From positions 16,510,950 to 16,574,949 of the forward strand of contig NC_030857.1 of the NCBI RefSeq assembly GCF_000208745.1: 64,000 nucleotides of DNA, given 5' to 3'. The notes beneath the pieces are model-generated. The model saw nothing but the letters and a program-made list of their open reading frames with translations, did not search any database and had not been told where the DNA came from. The translations under genes and the position numbers were made by a program. Origin of the DNA: Theobroma cacao. Its lineage: Eukaryota > Streptophyta > Magnoliopsida > Malvales > Malvaceae. Shown in pieces: positions 38,480 to 52,303 of the stretch. Each line of letters begins with the position of its first letter. Positions within the stretch are counted from its first letter, which is position 1.

Positions 38480-39960
38480 GACTAAATTGGCTTCTCTAGC
38501 TAAACAAAAGGTTTTTAGGTTTGGAGCTAGAACCCTGGACAATGTAAAGCCCATTGGATACAAGTGGGTCTTTGTTTGAAAACAAAATGAAAAAAACAAG
38601 GTCGTGAGGTATAAAGCTCGACTCGTTGCCCAAGGCTTCTCTCAAAGACCTAGGACTGATTATGATGAGACATAATCACTAGTGATCGATATGATTACCT
38701 TTAGTTTCCTTATTAGCCTAGTAGTTTCTGAAAAATTAGAAATACGTCTTATGGATGTTGTGACGGCATATCTATATGGTTCATTAGACTCCGATATTTA
38801 TATGAAAATTTTCTAGGGATTCAAAATGCTTGAAGTATATATTCTTTGCAACTTATTCTCAATAAAGTCACAAAGATCTTTGTATGGGTTAAAGTAATTC
38901 GGCTGCATGTGGTATCAACGCTTAAGCGAGTACCTAATTAAGGAAGAGTACAAAAATGATTATATCTGCCTATGCGTGTTTATTAAGAAATTGAAAATCA
39001 GATTTGCTATCATAGCAGTTTATGTCAATGATATGAATTTGATTGGAACTCTAGAAGAGTTATCAAAAACTACTGAATATTTGAAAAGGGATTTGAAAGT
39101 TAAAGATTTAGGTAAAACCAAACTTTGTCCTAGTTTAGAGCTTGAGCACAAAGCAAATGAAATACTTGACCATCAGTCAGCATATATTGAGAGATTGCTT
39201 AGACATTTTAACATGGACAAGGCTCACCTATTGAGCACCCTTATGTGTGTCAGGTCTTTTGATCCCAAAAGGACCCATTTCATCTTAGAGAATATGATGA
39301 GGAGATTCTTGATCCTGAAGTAACATATCTCAATGCAATTGAGGCTTTAATGTACTTAGTATAATATACAAGATCGAATATCGCTTTTGCGGTAAATTTA
39401 TTAGCATGTTTTAGTTCTAAGCTAACGTGGAGACACTAAAATGGAATAATACGTATCTTTTGTTATCTTTGAGGAACCATAGATTTTGGATTATATTATT
39501 CTAAGGATTCCACTAACTTTGGTTTAGTTGGATACGTTGATACGGGATATAAATTTGATTCGCACAAAGCTCTCTCTTAAATAGGTTATTTATTTTTCTA
39601 CAATGGCACCGCCATTTCTTGACGCTCTATTAAGCAAACGCTGTAGCTACATCCTTCAACCACTCCGAAATTATCGCTCTATATGAAGCTGAAAGAGAGT
39701 GTGTTTGGTTAAGATATGTTATGACGTATATTCATAATTCTTATTGTTTAATAGTGGTTATAAATTCTCCCACTATAATTTACGAAGATAATACTGTTTG
39801 TGTTGCACAAGTAGGGAAAGATATATTAAAGGTGACAAGACCAAGCATATCGTGTCGAAATTTTTCTACATTTACGAACTCTAGAAAAGTTGACTAGTTG
39901 ATGTTAAACAGATTCACTCCACCAATAATCTTGCAGATATTTTTACCAAATCATTGTCAA
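38480..39960 (+). pseudogene. Copia A reverse transcriptase and RNase H remnant
   Basis: Blocks in order: KPIGYKWVFV near 38545, [48 protein letters not shown] from 38907, then AVYVNDMNLIGTLEEL, the RT catalytic box, in which the usual YVDD reads YVND. Then KRDLKVKDLG and, from about 39510, the RNase H text GLVGYVDTGYKFD and GTAISW. In-frame stops occur in most blocks. Confidence 0.75.
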
Positions 39961-40084
39961 TGTCAACATTTAAGAAATTAGTACATGGCATTGGAACGCA
40001 GCAAGTTGATTAGATGAAAGATTGATTTGATTCTGAAGTGGCAAAGTATCAAAAGCTTTAGAAATGGTAAACCCCAGAAATGAC

Positions 40085-40460
40085 AATATGGCTCTATTGA
40101 AAGGGAGCAATTATGGATTATGCACTGTACTCTTTTTTCCTTTTGATCGATTTTTGTCCCATTGGGTTTCTCCGACTTAAGGTTTTTAATGAGGCAATCC
40201 AGAAGTGACAATATGACTCAATTGAGGGTGAGAAATTATGGACTATGCACTGTACTCTTTTTTCCTTATAATCAGTTTTTGTCCCACTGGGTTTTTCCAG
40301 CTTAAGGTTTTTAATGAGGCATTCCAAAAAGTGGCAATATGGCTCAATTGAGGAGGAGCAATTATGAACTATGCACTGTACTTTTTTTTTCTTTTAACTT
40401 GTTTTTATCCCACTGAGTTTTTTCAGCTTAAGGTTTTTAATGAGACGGTACAATAGACAT
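40085..40460 (+). repeat. Three tandem copies of a 125-bp unit before the 3' LTR of copia A
   Basis: Units start at 40085, 40210 and 40336, each opening AATATGRCTCWATTGARRG and containing ATGCACTGTACTCTTTTTTC, then GTCCCAYTGGGTTTYTCC and TTAAGGTTTTTAATGAGGC. The block TTTTTCCCACTGGGTTTTT followed by AAGGTTTTTAA is the conserved region next to the polypurine tract in this copia lineage, so this stretch was amplified to three copies. Confidence 0.8.
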
Positions 40461-40471
40461 TCAATGGAGAA

Positions 40472-40767
40472 TGTTATGAATATATGTGAATATCTACATT
40501 ATTTCATAACATCCAATGAATCTCTCCACATCCAATGTACATATTTATATTGGTACATTCTTATATCTCGGTTTCATTCAATGTATGTATATTTCTATCT
40601 ATTAAATTCATCCCTTCTATTTATGTAAATTCATGTCCCCTCTATCTATGTGTGCCTATAAATAAATGTATTGTAGATCTTCTTAGAACAAGAAATGAAA
40701 TAGAAGATCTTCTTACATTCCAACTACTTCTTTCTAATATTCTCTTTCAAAGTTATATTTCACAAGA
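40472..40767 (+). repeat. 3' LTR of copia A
   Basis: 296 bp, starting TGTTATGAATATATGTGAAT. The terminal CA has mutated (CACAAGA in place of TATAACA). It keeps CCTATAAATAAATG, the TATA-like motif, near 40657. Confidence 0.8.
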
Positions 40768-40772
40768 AGGGA

Positions 40773-43186
40773 AATGATATATCTATTTTAAGAGAATAAA
40801 ATAAAATAGTTTATAATATTATTTTAATATTTTTTTAGAGAGAAGGGGAATTTGAATCCATACTCTTTAAACAGGAAGATCATATACTAATTAATGAGTC
40901 AAATACTTAAGTGTAATATTATTTTGATTATTGATTGATAAAAATAATTTTAAAATAATAAAAAAATAAACGATAAAATGACAAAGTACATTTTATTATA
41001 ATTTAATAAAATTTTCAAAGTTTTTGATATTCATCGTCTTTTGAAATATGTTATTATTAAATTATAAATTTAATAATAATTTAATATTTTATTAAATAAA
41101 ATATTAATAATTTATAATCAACATATTAAAATTTAGTATTAAAACATTAATATAATTTTTATATTAATTTCTTGTTAGCTTTTATATATATATTCATTTT
41201 TTCTTTTTTAATCTTTTATTTTTATTTTTATTAAAATTTTAAAATAATAATCTAATTGTTAGTACGATTTGACGTTGGCATCTTGAGCACTGATCTCGCA
41301 CTTCCTCACGGTTAGATTTGACTGTGGGAGCTTTTCTTCTCCTGTGATAAAGGTGAAAGGAAAAAAGAAGACAAGATTTGGCAGTGTTGACGACGGAGGA
41401 CGACAAGGTGGTTTTGAAGGAGGACAACTGTCGTGGAGCTTGCTTAAAGAGAGAAGGTGAGAGGTAGATCAAGAAAAGAAAGAACGAAAAAGAGGAAAAA
41501 TTTTTTTATATGGTAGGGTTTGTAATTTCTTAAAATGAGTTGGTGTATATTTGTTAAAAAATATTTGGATAAAATATCTTAATTTTTTTAAATTTTAATC
41601 GAAATTTTAAACGAATTTATTAATTTTTAAAATAGATACTTTGCTTGAAGAGTGCAAATGTTATTAACATAGGTTACGAGAAAACTAAAATATTTTTTTT
41701 AATTTAAAAAATTATTATTTTATTTTTAAAAAAATAAGGAGCACCGAGCTCCCCAAGAAAGAGGAGCACCAAGGGATCGGTGCTCTCCAAAGAAAGGTGA
41801 GCTTTTTTTTTTAAAATTAATAAAAAATTAATAAAATTATATAATAATAATTTTAAAAATTAATCAAAAATAAAATTATCTTTTTATCCTTATCACGTCA
41901 TCAAACTAACGAAAACATTATTGATCGACCACCTACTGGACTTACTTGTCTAGTAAAAAATATTTTTTTGAGACGGAGTGTTTATTTTGAAAATTAATTG
42001 ATTTTCGTATAATTTCGATCAAAACTTAAAAGAATAAGGGTATTTTATTCAAAATATTTGAACTTAACAAGGCAGAAAAAAATTAATACCAAGGAGAGTC
42101 AAAATTAGTTATTCTGTATTTCTGGAAAATGGTCATTACTATTCTTTGATAAGAAAACCAACTAAATAAAGTAATAAATTCATCTAGGAACAAGTCATTC
42201 TTGTCCAAACGAGCCGTCAAAAAATATAAATGAATAAATGAACAAACAAATAAATAAAAAATCCCTTTGAAAGTTTGATTTTAATTTTCTTAACATTTTA
42301 TTTAGTTTGCGTTTCCATTGAGTATTAATACTTAATCAAGTTTAGTGCTTTAAAATCTTAGCAGTCACCGAAGGAATTTACAAATCTCTCTTTGCAAGTG
42401 TACGGACAAATGTCTATGACCTTACAATTCCTAAGGATTTTTCAACGAGAAAAAGAGAATTACGTCTAAGCTTACTAGGGAGTTGTAAGCATAAATATCA
42501 TTCCATTCTCATTTACAAAAATAACCAATTGAGTTGTCTGAAACTTACTAGTTAATTAATTATAAATAGTTTTGACAAAAATCCTTAACCAATACAATTA
42601 AATCAAGTAGTTTATGATTAATTACTGATTGTTGATTTTTAAAGAACAAGGGATAAATTAGTCTGCTTGACATGAAAGAATACCCCATCCGATAATAGTC
42701 CATTAAACCTGATCTAAGGCAAACGAATTGACATGGTCCGATGATTTTTACTTCATATTTGAAAATAATCATTCAAATTGCCAAGGAACTGTGCTTCCAA
42801 TTACATTCCATTAAGTGAAATCAAAACCATTTTTTGGCAGGGAATTTGGTCCTGAATCCTTAAGCTGACAAAGTTGTACACTACAAGTAATTGCAAAGGG
42901 TCCTGGAGCAAATATTTGAGCATAAGAGGAATCCACACAAGTGCCTAAGGAATTGACCATTCAAGGAAACAACATTTAATCTAAATATCTATAATGAAAG
43001 TGTTCTTAATAGCAATAGTTAAAAATCAAACGATTGATTAAAACACTATTTTGTCTTCAAGGGTTTAAAAACAACTCAAAATCAAGAAAATCACATCCAA
43101 AATTTGGATGATGCAAACAGTGCTTTAAAGCAAGGAAATAAACTCTCTGCCTGAATATATATTTCTTCAAAATATATATGAAGCAC
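40773..43186. repeat. Right arm of the tandem duplication: 3' flank of RPS18 copy 2
   Basis: Homologous to about 29960-31161. Relative to the left arm it has gained extra DNA between about 41080 and 42120: a GC-richer stretch (41240-41500) and a Mutator-like MITE (41568-42050). The minus-strand frame over 41239-41472 (77 codons) has no recognisable domain and I treat it as non-coding. The 3' UTR of RPS18 copy 2 probably reaches about 43060. Confidence 0.6.
41568..42050. mobile_element. Mutator-like MITE, copy 2, with 10-bp TSD
   Basis: Terminal inverted repeats GATAAAATATCTTAATTTTT at the left and the complement of GAATAAGGGTATTTTATTC at the right, with inner TTTTAATCGAAATTTT matched by AATTTCGATCAAAACTT. 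The flanks are a perfect 10-bp duplication AAAATATTTG (41558-41567 and 42051-42060). The interior pair GGAGCACCGAGCTCC and GGTGCTCTCC parallels the hairpin region of copy 1 at 10001-10489. No transposase. Confidence 0.82.
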
Positions 43187-45107
<1,921 letters not shown>

Positions 45108-45184
45108 TTTTGCGAGATTCGGGGAGATGAGAGAAGAGGCTCTGGGGACTGATGAGCTGAAGCGAATAACTAACGGAGGCGAAA

Positions 45185-45244
45185 CTAGGGTTTTTAAAGT
45201 TCCTTTTATATGCGATTTCGGCTCATCCTCTCTCTAAGGGTTTT
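45185..45244 (-). promoter_or_regulatory. Telo-boxes and TATA-like box of RPS18 copy 2
   Basis: Minus strand, 5' to 3': AAAACCCTTA (45244-45235), GCATATAAAAGG (45213-45202), AAAAACCCTAG (45195-45185). This arrangement is usual for plant ribosomal-protein promoters. Only the last element is kept in copy 1. Confidence 0.55.
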
Positions 45245-46352
45245 GGGAGTTTCCTTGTATGAAAAGACGGGTCTATCCTCGTTCAAGTAATATAATTCCA
45301 TACAAGTTTTCAATATAAATTTGGGCCGATGCTGCTGGTCTGCCACTGGCCTGGTGGCTTTATATTTGTTCCGAAACTGAGCTGGAATTTTCTTAACTAC
45401 ATTATTTCATTTTCACCAAAAAAAAAGAAATAATTAATTAATACAGTTAAAAAGGGAGGGTCAAATTCTTCTGTTAACATTCATTCATTCTCCAAGTTAT
45501 ATTCAATTTATGTAAATATATTTTGAATTTAAATAAAATAGAAAATAGAAAAATTATGAAGGATTGTTTTTGTATTTTTTAGGCAAGCCATGCCTACATG
45601 ACCAACCCAGACCGAGGGCAGAACCCATGACCTACCTACAACGACATGGTTACCCAAGTTGAGGTGCTATACCGACTAATTGTTTGGCCATGGGCCATTC
45701 CGAGCCACATCACAAGCCGTACATTCGGGTTAAAACCATGGCTTTATGTGTTGTTTTTTAAAGGCATCGTGGCTTTATTGACAGCTAGACAAATATCACA
45801 TCTCAACTAGGGTTATGTGATGTTTCGATTTTTGCAATAACATTGATGTATTTTGCAGTTGCTTTTGATAAATAAGAAGTCAGTTTCTACAATAAAAAAA
45901 AGTCAATTTTGTTGTTTGATACTCAACTTTAGCAGTAAATTTTGTTAGCTAAATTGTTGTTCTAAACGGCATTGATCACTTATGTTAAGAAAACCAGCTT
46001 TAATGTCACAAAAATTCCCATGAATTATCTTTTATAAATTTTGGGACGTAAATCTTGAAATTCTCCACGATACTCAAGATTTCTTAATCAAAGTGACCAT
46101 TGACTCTCTTTTTTTTGTTAATCTTTCTATTCGCTATGTGAATACTTCATAGTTTCCTCGAAGATGAGAAGAAGCTAAGGTGAACACTGGAATGGCAACA
46201 ATTACATACCAACCCTTTTTTGGTACAAAGTTCTGCCAGTCAACTCTTCCATGTTTAACACAAAAACCGAGTTTTCGTTTAAACTAAAGTCAATCTCATT
46301 TCTTAAAAGCATAATGATAAAAAAGTTTCAGAACTACATTAAAATTTTTACT
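45245..46352. other. Intergenic DNA upstream of RPS18 copy 2, no gene seen
   Basis: A stretch at 45580-45770 has higher GC (AGGCAAGCCATGCCTACATG, CCGAGCCACATCACAAGCCG) and resembles decayed retroelement DNA with stops in all frames. The rest is AT-rich. The promoter of RPS18 copy 2 occupies the first few hundred bases. Confidence 0.4.
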
Positions 46353-46624
46353 TATTATGAATATTTTTGTGAATATCTATTTATGTTATTTATATCTAAT
46401 TTTAAATGTAAATTAGATTGGATCAATATTAAAATTTAATATATCTAATCTCTTAGTATTATCTCCATCTTGTAAATTTTATCTAAATAAGGGGTTATTT
46501 TCCTATAAATAGACCCTTCACTTCATTTGTAAACACATATTTCAATAACATCTTCTTTTTCCCTTTAAAATTTTTTTTTTCTTCTCTTTCTTTAGTTATT
46601 CTTTTAAGTTATATTTTTATAACA
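46353..46624 (+). repeat. 5' LTR of copia B
   Basis: 272 bp. It starts TATTATGAATATTTTTGTG, with the expected TG decayed to TA. It contains CCTATAAATAGACCC, a strong TATA-box candidate that is identical in the 3' LTR. Differences from the 3' LTR are mostly C-to-T and G-to-A. Confidence 0.82.
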
Positions 46625-47149
46625 CGTTATTAGCACGATCTTCTAATCTCTCAAGTTTGATTTTGTTTTCATCATCTTCAAGCTTCAACAAAATTTCAAT
46701 AATTAGGTTTCAATTTCTGGTTTTAGCAAATCGGGTAAGTGTTAGTATTGTTTTGTGTTCATCCTCTCACAAAGTTTTTTTTTATTTTTGATTTTAGAAA
46801 ATCAAGTAAATGACTTGATATCTTTTTAGTATTTTCATTCCCTAAAAATCAACCTTAATATGAATTTTGCTATAATGTAGCATATATTATATTTTGTCAT
46901 TTACCATTAATGAAAAATCATAATGTTCATTCCCTTAAATGAATGTGACAAACAAGCTACTAATAAAAAATTATAAATTCATTCATTCTCCAAAGTGAAT
47001 GCAATATCATTTAATAATTATGATCATTGTCATGAATCTATCTATTCCTTGAAGTGAATGCTACATCATTTAATAATTATGATCATGGACATGGAAGAGA
47101 TCGTCATAATAATTTAAATTATCACTATTTCAATTAAGGATAATTTTAC

Positions 47150-47280
47150 CACCAGAAGTGGATGGATACCTTAACCCACTAACCCATGAGAAGTAAATAA
47201 CCCATCAAAAATGGATAAATACTTGCAACCCACCAAAAGTGGATGAATACTTTCAACCCACCAGAAGTGGATGAATAATA
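47150..47280 (+). repeat. Tandem CCACCARAAGTGGATGAAT repeats in copia B
   Basis: Three to four units of about 33 bases with the core CAACCCACCAGAAGTGGATG, the clearest copies being at about 47225-47280 and degenerate ones from 47150. The core contains the short inverted repeat CCAC...GTGG. They lie in the gag-side leader region of the element. Confidence 0.65.
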
Positions 47281-48389
47281 AAAAGATAAAAATGGAGAGA
47301 ATAAAAGGCATATAGAAAACGTTTTTGCCATTGGTCACGTACCTATTGTACGTCTTGAATTTTATCAAGCATCACTGAAAATTAAAATATCTTGTGATGG
47401 TTTTAACTATGGCCAAGTTGACATAGCACATCAAGATGTTTGTCCACCTTGAAAGAGGAATTGATTATATGATTGGTAATTAAAATATCCATTGTTGATT
47501 TTTTTGTCTTGAAAAAGAAATTAATCATTTGATTGGTAATGAAAATATCCGAAAATGAACTTAATAGTAATTGGTATATTTTAGTATAAGTATATTATGA
47601 AAATGCTTTAATATGTTCTTATAATATTTAAATGATATGTTCTTATTATGTGGTTTAATTATGCATTTAATGTTATTTCATGTTAACTTGTAAATTTCTT
47701 ATTGTATATATTTTATTTTATTAAAGAAAATATGGATATTTAGTTTGTAGGATCTCAGATGTCACAACCTAAATTTCGAGCCATGACGGCGCATGGGCCC
47801 AATGGACGCAGTCCATTAAGCCCAAGCAAGCCTATTAATCTGACATGTTCATCATTCCATCATAAACTGCTAAGTCACGTTTCATAACTTAGGATTAAAA
47901 TAATATTAAATATTGCCACCTCATACTAGCATACCAAACAAGTGTATATACATTGTCTACAACATGTATATTAATAATTTACATTAGGTTTGTCTATACA
48001 CAACAAAAAAATACTCGACTTCCAGCGGAGAGACTCGGACGAATGTGCAGCTACTGAATGCCGAGACACCTACCAAGGGTCGAATATACGAAGACACATC
48101 GACCTAGTTACTAGCTGCCTCGTGATCTGAAAACATGAAGTTGAAAACGGTGAGTATAAACCCAATGAGTGAACAAGAAGGGAACAAGCATACCATAAGG
48201 AATGTTTGACGAAATCATAATGCATTCATTTTTCAAAACAATGCAATTTATTTGAGTTCTTATTAAACCCCTCATGTAAACCCCACATGAGAAATATCAC
48301 ATATTGAAAAGAGTTCATGCTCAACCAAGGTTTTTGAGAGTGAAAACTTTAATAACATTCATGCGAATAAAGTCAAATAAACGACGAGT

Positions 48390-48770
48390 CCTCGCTGCAG
48401 TAGAAAAGCATTTTTGCTGCAGCGACACTTGACTTAAATTATCATCTAGCCGAGGGTTTCTTAACTGGCCGAGAGTTTCTCACCAAACCTCCTCATTTTA
48501 AACTTAATTCATTTATTCCTTAATGTTGGAAGTCCATGCTCAACTATGGTACCAAAGAAATGGAAAATAGGGTAGCAACTGAACCAAATGAGGAGAAAAA
48601 CAGAAAGTTTTTCGCTGCAGCAAAATTTTGGGTTTCAAAACAGAAAGTTTCTCACTGCAGCGAGAAGCTACAGTAACATTCTCGCTGCAGCGAGATTCTC
48701 GGCCAACACCACCCCTCCAAACCTGAGACTTTCTCGCAGCGACGAGAATGAATCTCGCTGCAGCAAGAAT
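48390..48770. repeat. Cluster of CTGCAG-centred palindromes in solo LTR C
   Basis: About seven copies of CTCGCTGCAGCGAG and variants: CCTCGCTGCAGTAGAA, TTTGCTGCAGCGAC, TTCGCTGCAGCAAAA, CTCACTGCAGCGAGAAG, CTCGCTGCAGCGAGATTC, CTCGCAGCGACGAGAA and CTCGCTGCAGCAAGAA. The cluster stands at the same relative position as that of solo LTR A, but the spacing and sequence between copies differ. Confidence 0.75.
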
Positions 48771-48899
48771 AAGAACATCAAGAAAAAAGTTTCATTTTCC
48801 CTTAAATCAAAGCCATCCTGCTAAAATAACAAAAGCAACATGTAACACATACAAACTCCCAAATTTCAACAATTCAAATGCTCACATTTTTGCATTACA

Positions 48900-49125
48900 A
48901 CCATATACCATATATGTATATATACACATATATATACATATACATATACGTATATATACATATACATATATGTATATGTATATATACATATATATACATA
49001 CATATACATACATATACACATACATAAACATATATATACATACATATACATATATACATATGTATATGTATGTATATGTATGTGTATGTATGTATATATA
49101 TATATATATATATAAATCAATCATC
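48900..49125. repeat. (TA/CA) dinucleotide-rich microsatellite in solo LTR C
   Basis: About 220 bases of ATATAC/ATATGT/TATACA alternations. It is the expanded counterpart of the short ATATATATG tract near 8280 in solo LTR A. Tyr- and Ile-rich frames on both strands here are repeat artefacts. Confidence 0.85.
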
Positions 49126-51059
49126 ATGTACACTCTCTCATCGTCATCATCTCATATGCAACGACTTATGCGCACTCCCACTCGCACATAGCCGGGTCAA
49201 CAACGGCTTATGTGCACTCCTACTCGCACATAGTCGGGTCAATATCATTACACGACATTATTCGTATATATATATATATATATCAACATAGTGTAGTAGT
49301 TCAACCATCCATAACAGCCACATATCATAATATAAAATCAATTTATCAAAGGTTTGTTCCCAAAACACTCGTTTTCAAATAAAATTGAATAAAATCATTC
49401 AAGCAAATAGTGCAAATAAGTTTACATTCCCAAAATAATTTTTGAAATGCAAGTCCACTCATCGGTGTTTATTGAGCCTTTAACCGACTCTAACTTCCCT
49501 AATGGTCCAATTGGGATGGTGTGGCTTCATTGGAACCTATCATCACATTAACATCACAATTATGTTAATTCACATACTTATAGAGTCCAAAAGCTTTCTC
49601 TTAGCTTACTTCAAATGGCCATTAAATGGCTATCCATTTTCACTATCCTATCATTCCAAAGTGAATTAACAATCTCAACTACAAAATATTCACAAATCAA
49701 ATCTCTAGTCATTCTCAACACTAAAATTTCAACTCAAATTTACTACTCACCTTTAAAACTTTGAAATTCTTTCCAACAATTCTCCAAACTATTGTAAAAC
49801 TTCCTCTTTCTCTCTCTAAAGCACCTAACTAGTGAGAAAGAGTATGAAAACAAGATTTTTCAAGGGTTTTAAAGTGAGAGAATGGAAGAGCACAAGGGTT
49901 TATGGAAAGGGTGCACCAAAAGCATGAAATTTGGAGCTATTTGAGGAAGGTTGTGGAGCTTTCTTATCAAGCTTTCATGGAGGTTGGGAAGCAACGTGAA
50001 AGAGAAAAAGAAGAAGAAGAAAAGCTACTGGAGAATGTAGAAGCTGCTGGAAGAAAGGGATATTTATAGCCCATGCTTATCCACTCCACTTAAATTACCA
50101 AAATGCCCTTCCACAAATTAGCTTATTCTCCTCTAATCTTTTATGCAATCTTTTTACTCTTTTGACACTGGGACAAGGTCCATAATGGTCTAGAAATGTT
50201 CGGGTTCATGAAAACTTAAAATTCTAACCCGAGGTGAAAAATGATCATTTTACCCCTACCGTGAAAATCATCAAAATTTTTGTTTCCTTGTCATTTTACC
50301 CATAATTTCATCATTCATTTATGCCTTAGGCCTACTTAAGCCATAATATTGTTTAAAATCTTACTTTTATGGGCTTACTAAGGAAATAACGAAATTACTC
50401 CTGATCAAGGATATCGCGTGTACTTCTATCTACGAGTCTGAAGGGGTCAAGGTCTCACACCAGATCTATGATGTAAATATATGTCTAGCAAATATTGCTA
50501 CAACGCACACTATATTTAAAGACAAGAAATATTTTTCTCACTTGACAATAGAAAAAACCAATATTAATACAATATCTGATAGTACAAGACTGATTGAAGG
50601 CTTCGGAAGCTCTAATATTTTACTACCTTGAGGAATAAAGTTTATAACAGGGGATGTATTATTTCATTTAAGTCTCAAAAAAGTTTATTAAGTTTTAAAT
50701 ATATTCATCTGAATAGATATCATATTGAGACAACGGATGAAAGAGACACTTAATATCTTTATTTATATCTATTATCTCCAATAGAAGGTGTGTGTTGAAA
50801 ACAAAATTACTCGCTTTGTTCTCTAAATTAAACTATACAAATATTAGAACAATTGAAACTCATAGTAAACCAGAAGTTTACTAATGATTTTAATATTTTG
50901 CATGACTGGTTAGACCATTCCGGATCAATAATGGTGCAAAAAAAATTGTTAAAAATTAATGTGATCATCCATTAAAAAACCAAAAGATTTTTCAATCTAA
51001 TGAATACTCATGTGCTACTTGCTCTCAAGGCAAATAAATTATAAGGCTATCACCAGCTA

Positions 51060-51640
51060 AAGTTGAGATTTAATTTCCTACATTTTTTAAACATATTCAG
51101 GGTTATATGTGGATTCATACATTTACCATGTGGACCATTTATATATTTTATAATTTTAATAGATGCATCGACTAGATGGTCACATGCGTGCTTATTATCT
51201 ACCTGCAATTTGGTATTTGTAAGATTACTTGTACAAATAATTCATTTGCAAGCACATTTTTCTGATTATGCAATCAAGACAATTCGTCTCGACAATGTTG
51301 ATGAATTTACGTCTTAAGCTTTTAATGAATATTGCATGTCAATTGGAATAAATGTTGAATAATTTGTTAGTCATGTTCATACATAAAACGGTCTAGCAGA
51401 ATCATTTATCAAACACCTTAAACTGATTGTAAGACCATTACTTATGAAATCCAAACTCTCAAATTTTTGCTTGGGGGCATGCCATTTTGCATGCAGCAAC
51501 ACTCTTACACATCAAGCCAACGAGTTATCATAAATTTTCTCCTATACAATTGATTTATGGTCAAGAGCAAAATATTTTTCATTTAAAAATTTTTGAATGT
51601 GCGGTATATGTTTCAATTGCTCTACCACAACGCATAAAGA
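51060..51640 (+). pseudogene. Copia B integrase remnant
   Basis: LIDASTRWSHACLLSTCNLV, LVQIIHLQAHFSDYAIKTIR and LDNVDEFTS represent the integrase core; the usual RxDNAGEF reads RLDNVDEF, so the Asp and Glu remain. Further on, QLIYGQEQNI-like text is interrupted by stops. The frame ends at 51317 and the gene is dead. Confidence 0.7.
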
Positions 51641-52303
51641 TGTAGGTTAGGAATATATGTTAGATATGAATATCCATCTATAATTAAATATCTAGAACCC
51701 TCAACAGAAGATTTATTCACTGTAAGGTTTGCTTATTGTCATTTTGATGAATCAATTTTTTCAACATTAAGGGGAAAAAATAAGCAACTGAAAAAGAAAA
51801 TTTCTTAAAATGAATTATTATTATCTAATTTTGATCCTCGTACAAATCAATATGAACTTGAAGTTTAAAATATAATTTTTTTACAAAATATAATAAATCA
51901 GTTGTCAGACATTTTTTCTAACCTAAAAAGAATGACTAAATCTTGTATACCAGCTGCAAATGCTCCTATTAACATTGATGTCCATGTAGACAAGGCATAG
52001 AGACCAATCAAATCCAAAGATAAAATTCAAAAAAAAAAAAGAGCAAATATTTAAAATGGTCAAAAAGAGAAAATAAAAACTCCAAAAGAGACCTCTGACA
52101 TAATTGCAGAAAAAAATCAAGTACTTGAAATCAGTAAAAATGAAGAGATCTCAATAAACTATATCATGATGGGAAAAAGATGAGGATATTTTTGTATATA
52201 ATATATAGCACAATATTATGAAAAAAAATGAGGATCTCGAACTTACATCTGTAAAGAATATAGACATAGAAATGATTAGCCAATGTGAAAAGACGTAATT
52301 AAA

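Larger units (their letters stand above)
33240..40767 (+). mobile_element. Ty1/copia retrotransposon A, degenerate, with both LTRs
   Basis: The 5' LTR is 33240-33541 and the 3' LTR is 40472-40767, with flanks AGGGG (33235-33239) and AGGGA (40768-40772), a duplication with one mismatch. After the 5' LTR comes CGTTAACAGCACGAG, a motif that also follows the LTR of copia B. Internal order gag, protease, integrase, RT, RNase H identifies copia. Gag starts about 33754 (TNIEMPKFHVLEVSGSNYL), with a degenerate CCHC knuckle (YHWYGMAGHWSYTCR) near 34520. Many stops and frameshifts make it inactive. About 1.7 kb of foreign LTR-like DNA is inserted between gag and protease. The element sits exactly between the two RPS18 copies. 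Confidence 0.85.
47760..50459 (-). mobile_element. Solo LTR C (2700 bp), same family as solo LTR A, inverted
   Basis: Plus-strand ends are TGTCACAACCTAAATTTCGA and AAGGGGTCAAGGTCTCACA. Read on the minus strand it starts TGTGAGACCTTGACC, like solo LTR A, and is collinear with it. The flanks are TCAGA (47755-47759) and CCAGA (50460-50464), a duplication with one mismatch. Minus-strand landmarks are GCTATAAATATCCC (50071-50058), a pyrimidine-rich leader, and AAAGGTGAGTAG (GT at 49750-49749), each at the same relative place as in A. No internal coding sequence. It is inserted inside copia B. Confidence 0.86.

Noticed and set aside
41239..41472. 77-codon minus-strand frame
   Set aside because: No domain, no counterpart in the paralogous arm, and no promoter or splice support.
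48748..49191. Tyr/Ile/His-rich ORFs on both strands
   Set aside because: Products of a TA/CA microsatellite in solo LTR C, with no coding signal.
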